Under the pieces are notes generated by a model. That model saw nothing but the letters and a program-made list of their open reading frames with translations, did not search any database and was not told the origin of the DNA. A stretch of DNA of 6,331 nucleotides from Roseomonas sp. (GTDB lineage: Bacteria; Pseudomonadota; Alphaproteobacteria; Acetobacterales; Acetobacteraceae). Position 1 is the stretch's first letter. Every line of letters starts with the position of its first letter. Positions 5,814 through 6,331 of this stretch are shown here, piece by piece. Location: positions 1-6,331 of the forward strand of contig JADCFR010000359.1 of NCBI GenBank assembly GCA_020249415.1, given 5' to 3'. A program made the translations under genes and the position numbers.

Positions 5814-6331
5814 CTACCGCCGCCGCCAGCTTTCCTGCTTGCGATAAAGCGTGGATGGGCTGATGCCCAGAAATGCCGCGGCCTTGGCGATATTGCCGCC
5901 GCAGAGCCGCACCGCTTCTTCAATCGCTTCACGCTCTGTCTCGGCGAGCGGCCGGATGCGCTTGGTGGACTCCACCGCGCGGGGTTCCACCGGTGCGGGC
6001 GGTGGTGGCGCGGGCTTCACGACCTCCGGTTCCGGCGGCGGTGGTGGCGCAGGTGCGGGCATGGGCTTGGCGCCGCCTTCGCGCACCGTGGCGGGCAGCA
6101 TAGTAGCGCTCACCACTTCGCCATCATGCAGCACCACGGCGGTACGAATGGCGTTTTCCAATTCGCGCACATTGCCAGGCCAGCTATGGCGCATCAGCAT
6201 CGCGCGCGCCTCGGCATCAAAACGCTGGAAGCGCTTGCCTTCCTCGGCAGCGCTTTTCGCCAGAAATGCCTCGGCCAAGGCCAGCACATCATCGCCCCGA
6301 TCCCGCAGCGGCGGCAAGGGCACCGGGATCA
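5814..6331 (-). CDS. Sigma-54-dependent Fis-family transcriptional regulator, C-terminal part (5' end outside window)
   Basis: The minus-strand frame is open to the right edge and ends at a TAG (complement of 5814-5816), giving 171 visible residues. It opens with IPVPLPPLRDRGDDV, a conserved stretch late in the sigma-54-interacting AAA+ domain. The GTG at 6321-6323 is thus an internal valine codon, not a start. Next come the lid-region motif WPGNVRELENAI (6147-6182), a proline-rich linker (5982-6065, 16 of 28 residues proline) and a Fis-type helix-turn-helix at the end (GGNIAKAAAFLGISPSTLYRK). The C-terminal style resembles LuxO-type response regulators, but the receiver domain, Walker motifs and GAFTGA loop lie outside the window. 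Such proteins activate RNA polymerase carrying sigma-54 from upstream enhancer sites. The gene converges on the Nudix gene; nothing shows that it regulates the operon. Confidence 0.94.
   Translation of the reverse strand, partial: IPVPLPPLRDRGDDVLALAEAFLAKSAAEEGKRFQRFDAEARAMLMRHSWPGNVRELENAIRTAVVLHDGEVVSATMLPATVREGGAKPMPAPAPPPPPEPEVVKPAPPPPAPVEPRAVESTKRIRPLAETEREAIEEAVRLCGGNIAKAAAFLGISPSTLYRKQESWRRR

Noticed and set aside
5788..5830. Inverted repeats near the convergent stops (GCTGGCG 5788-5794 with CGCCAGC 5824-5830; GGCT 5799-5802 with AGCC 5808-5811) as a bidirectional terminator.
   Set aside because: The first has a 29-base loop and lies mostly in coding sequence; the second is only four pairs. 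Neither is followed by a T-tract on either strand.

Overview
The window looks like ordinary chromosomal DNA of a GC-rich alphaproteobacterium. The protein styles (RecG C-terminus, LuxO-like Fis domain, codon use) fit Rhodospirillales, perhaps Acetobacteraceae. That placement is by recognition only; no rRNA or other marker is present. There is no sign of a mobile element, CRISPR array, tRNA or rRNA, and coding density is very high. The longest stretch without a gene is the 102 bases at 806-907.

Layout: (1) 1-805, the 3' end of recG, the branched-DNA helicase, cut by the left edge. (2) 806-907, the only real intergenic gap, with an imperfect hairpin (855-880) and a good ribosome binding site for a TTG start. 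(3) 908-5809, a tight five-gene plus-strand operon: an ABC-2 type ATPase (GldA-like), its six-helix permease (GldF-like), a large membrane-anchored auxiliary protein (GldG/ABC_transp_aux family), a DUF4340 protein with an N-terminal anchor, and a Nudix hydrolase. Junctions are a 1-base overlap, a 3-base gap, a 17-base gap and a 4-base overlap, so co-transcription and translational coupling are likely. (4) 5814-6331, minus strand, the C-terminal part of a sigma-54-dependent activator (end of the AAA+ domain, a proline-rich linker and a Fis-type helix-turn-helix). It converges on the Nudix gene with only 4 bases between the stop codons.

How the genes may work together: the ATPase and permease should form the inner-membrane engine of an ABC-2 exporter or membrane-remodelling machine. 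The GldG-like and DUF4340 proteins are probably membrane-tethered periplasmic partners. The four-gene set is a recurring but functionally uncharacterised cassette in proteobacteria. Its 'gliding' name comes from Flavobacterium, and nothing here points to gliding. The cassette and its coupling to a Nudix hydrolase are the most interesting part of the window. The substrate cannot be read from the sequence.
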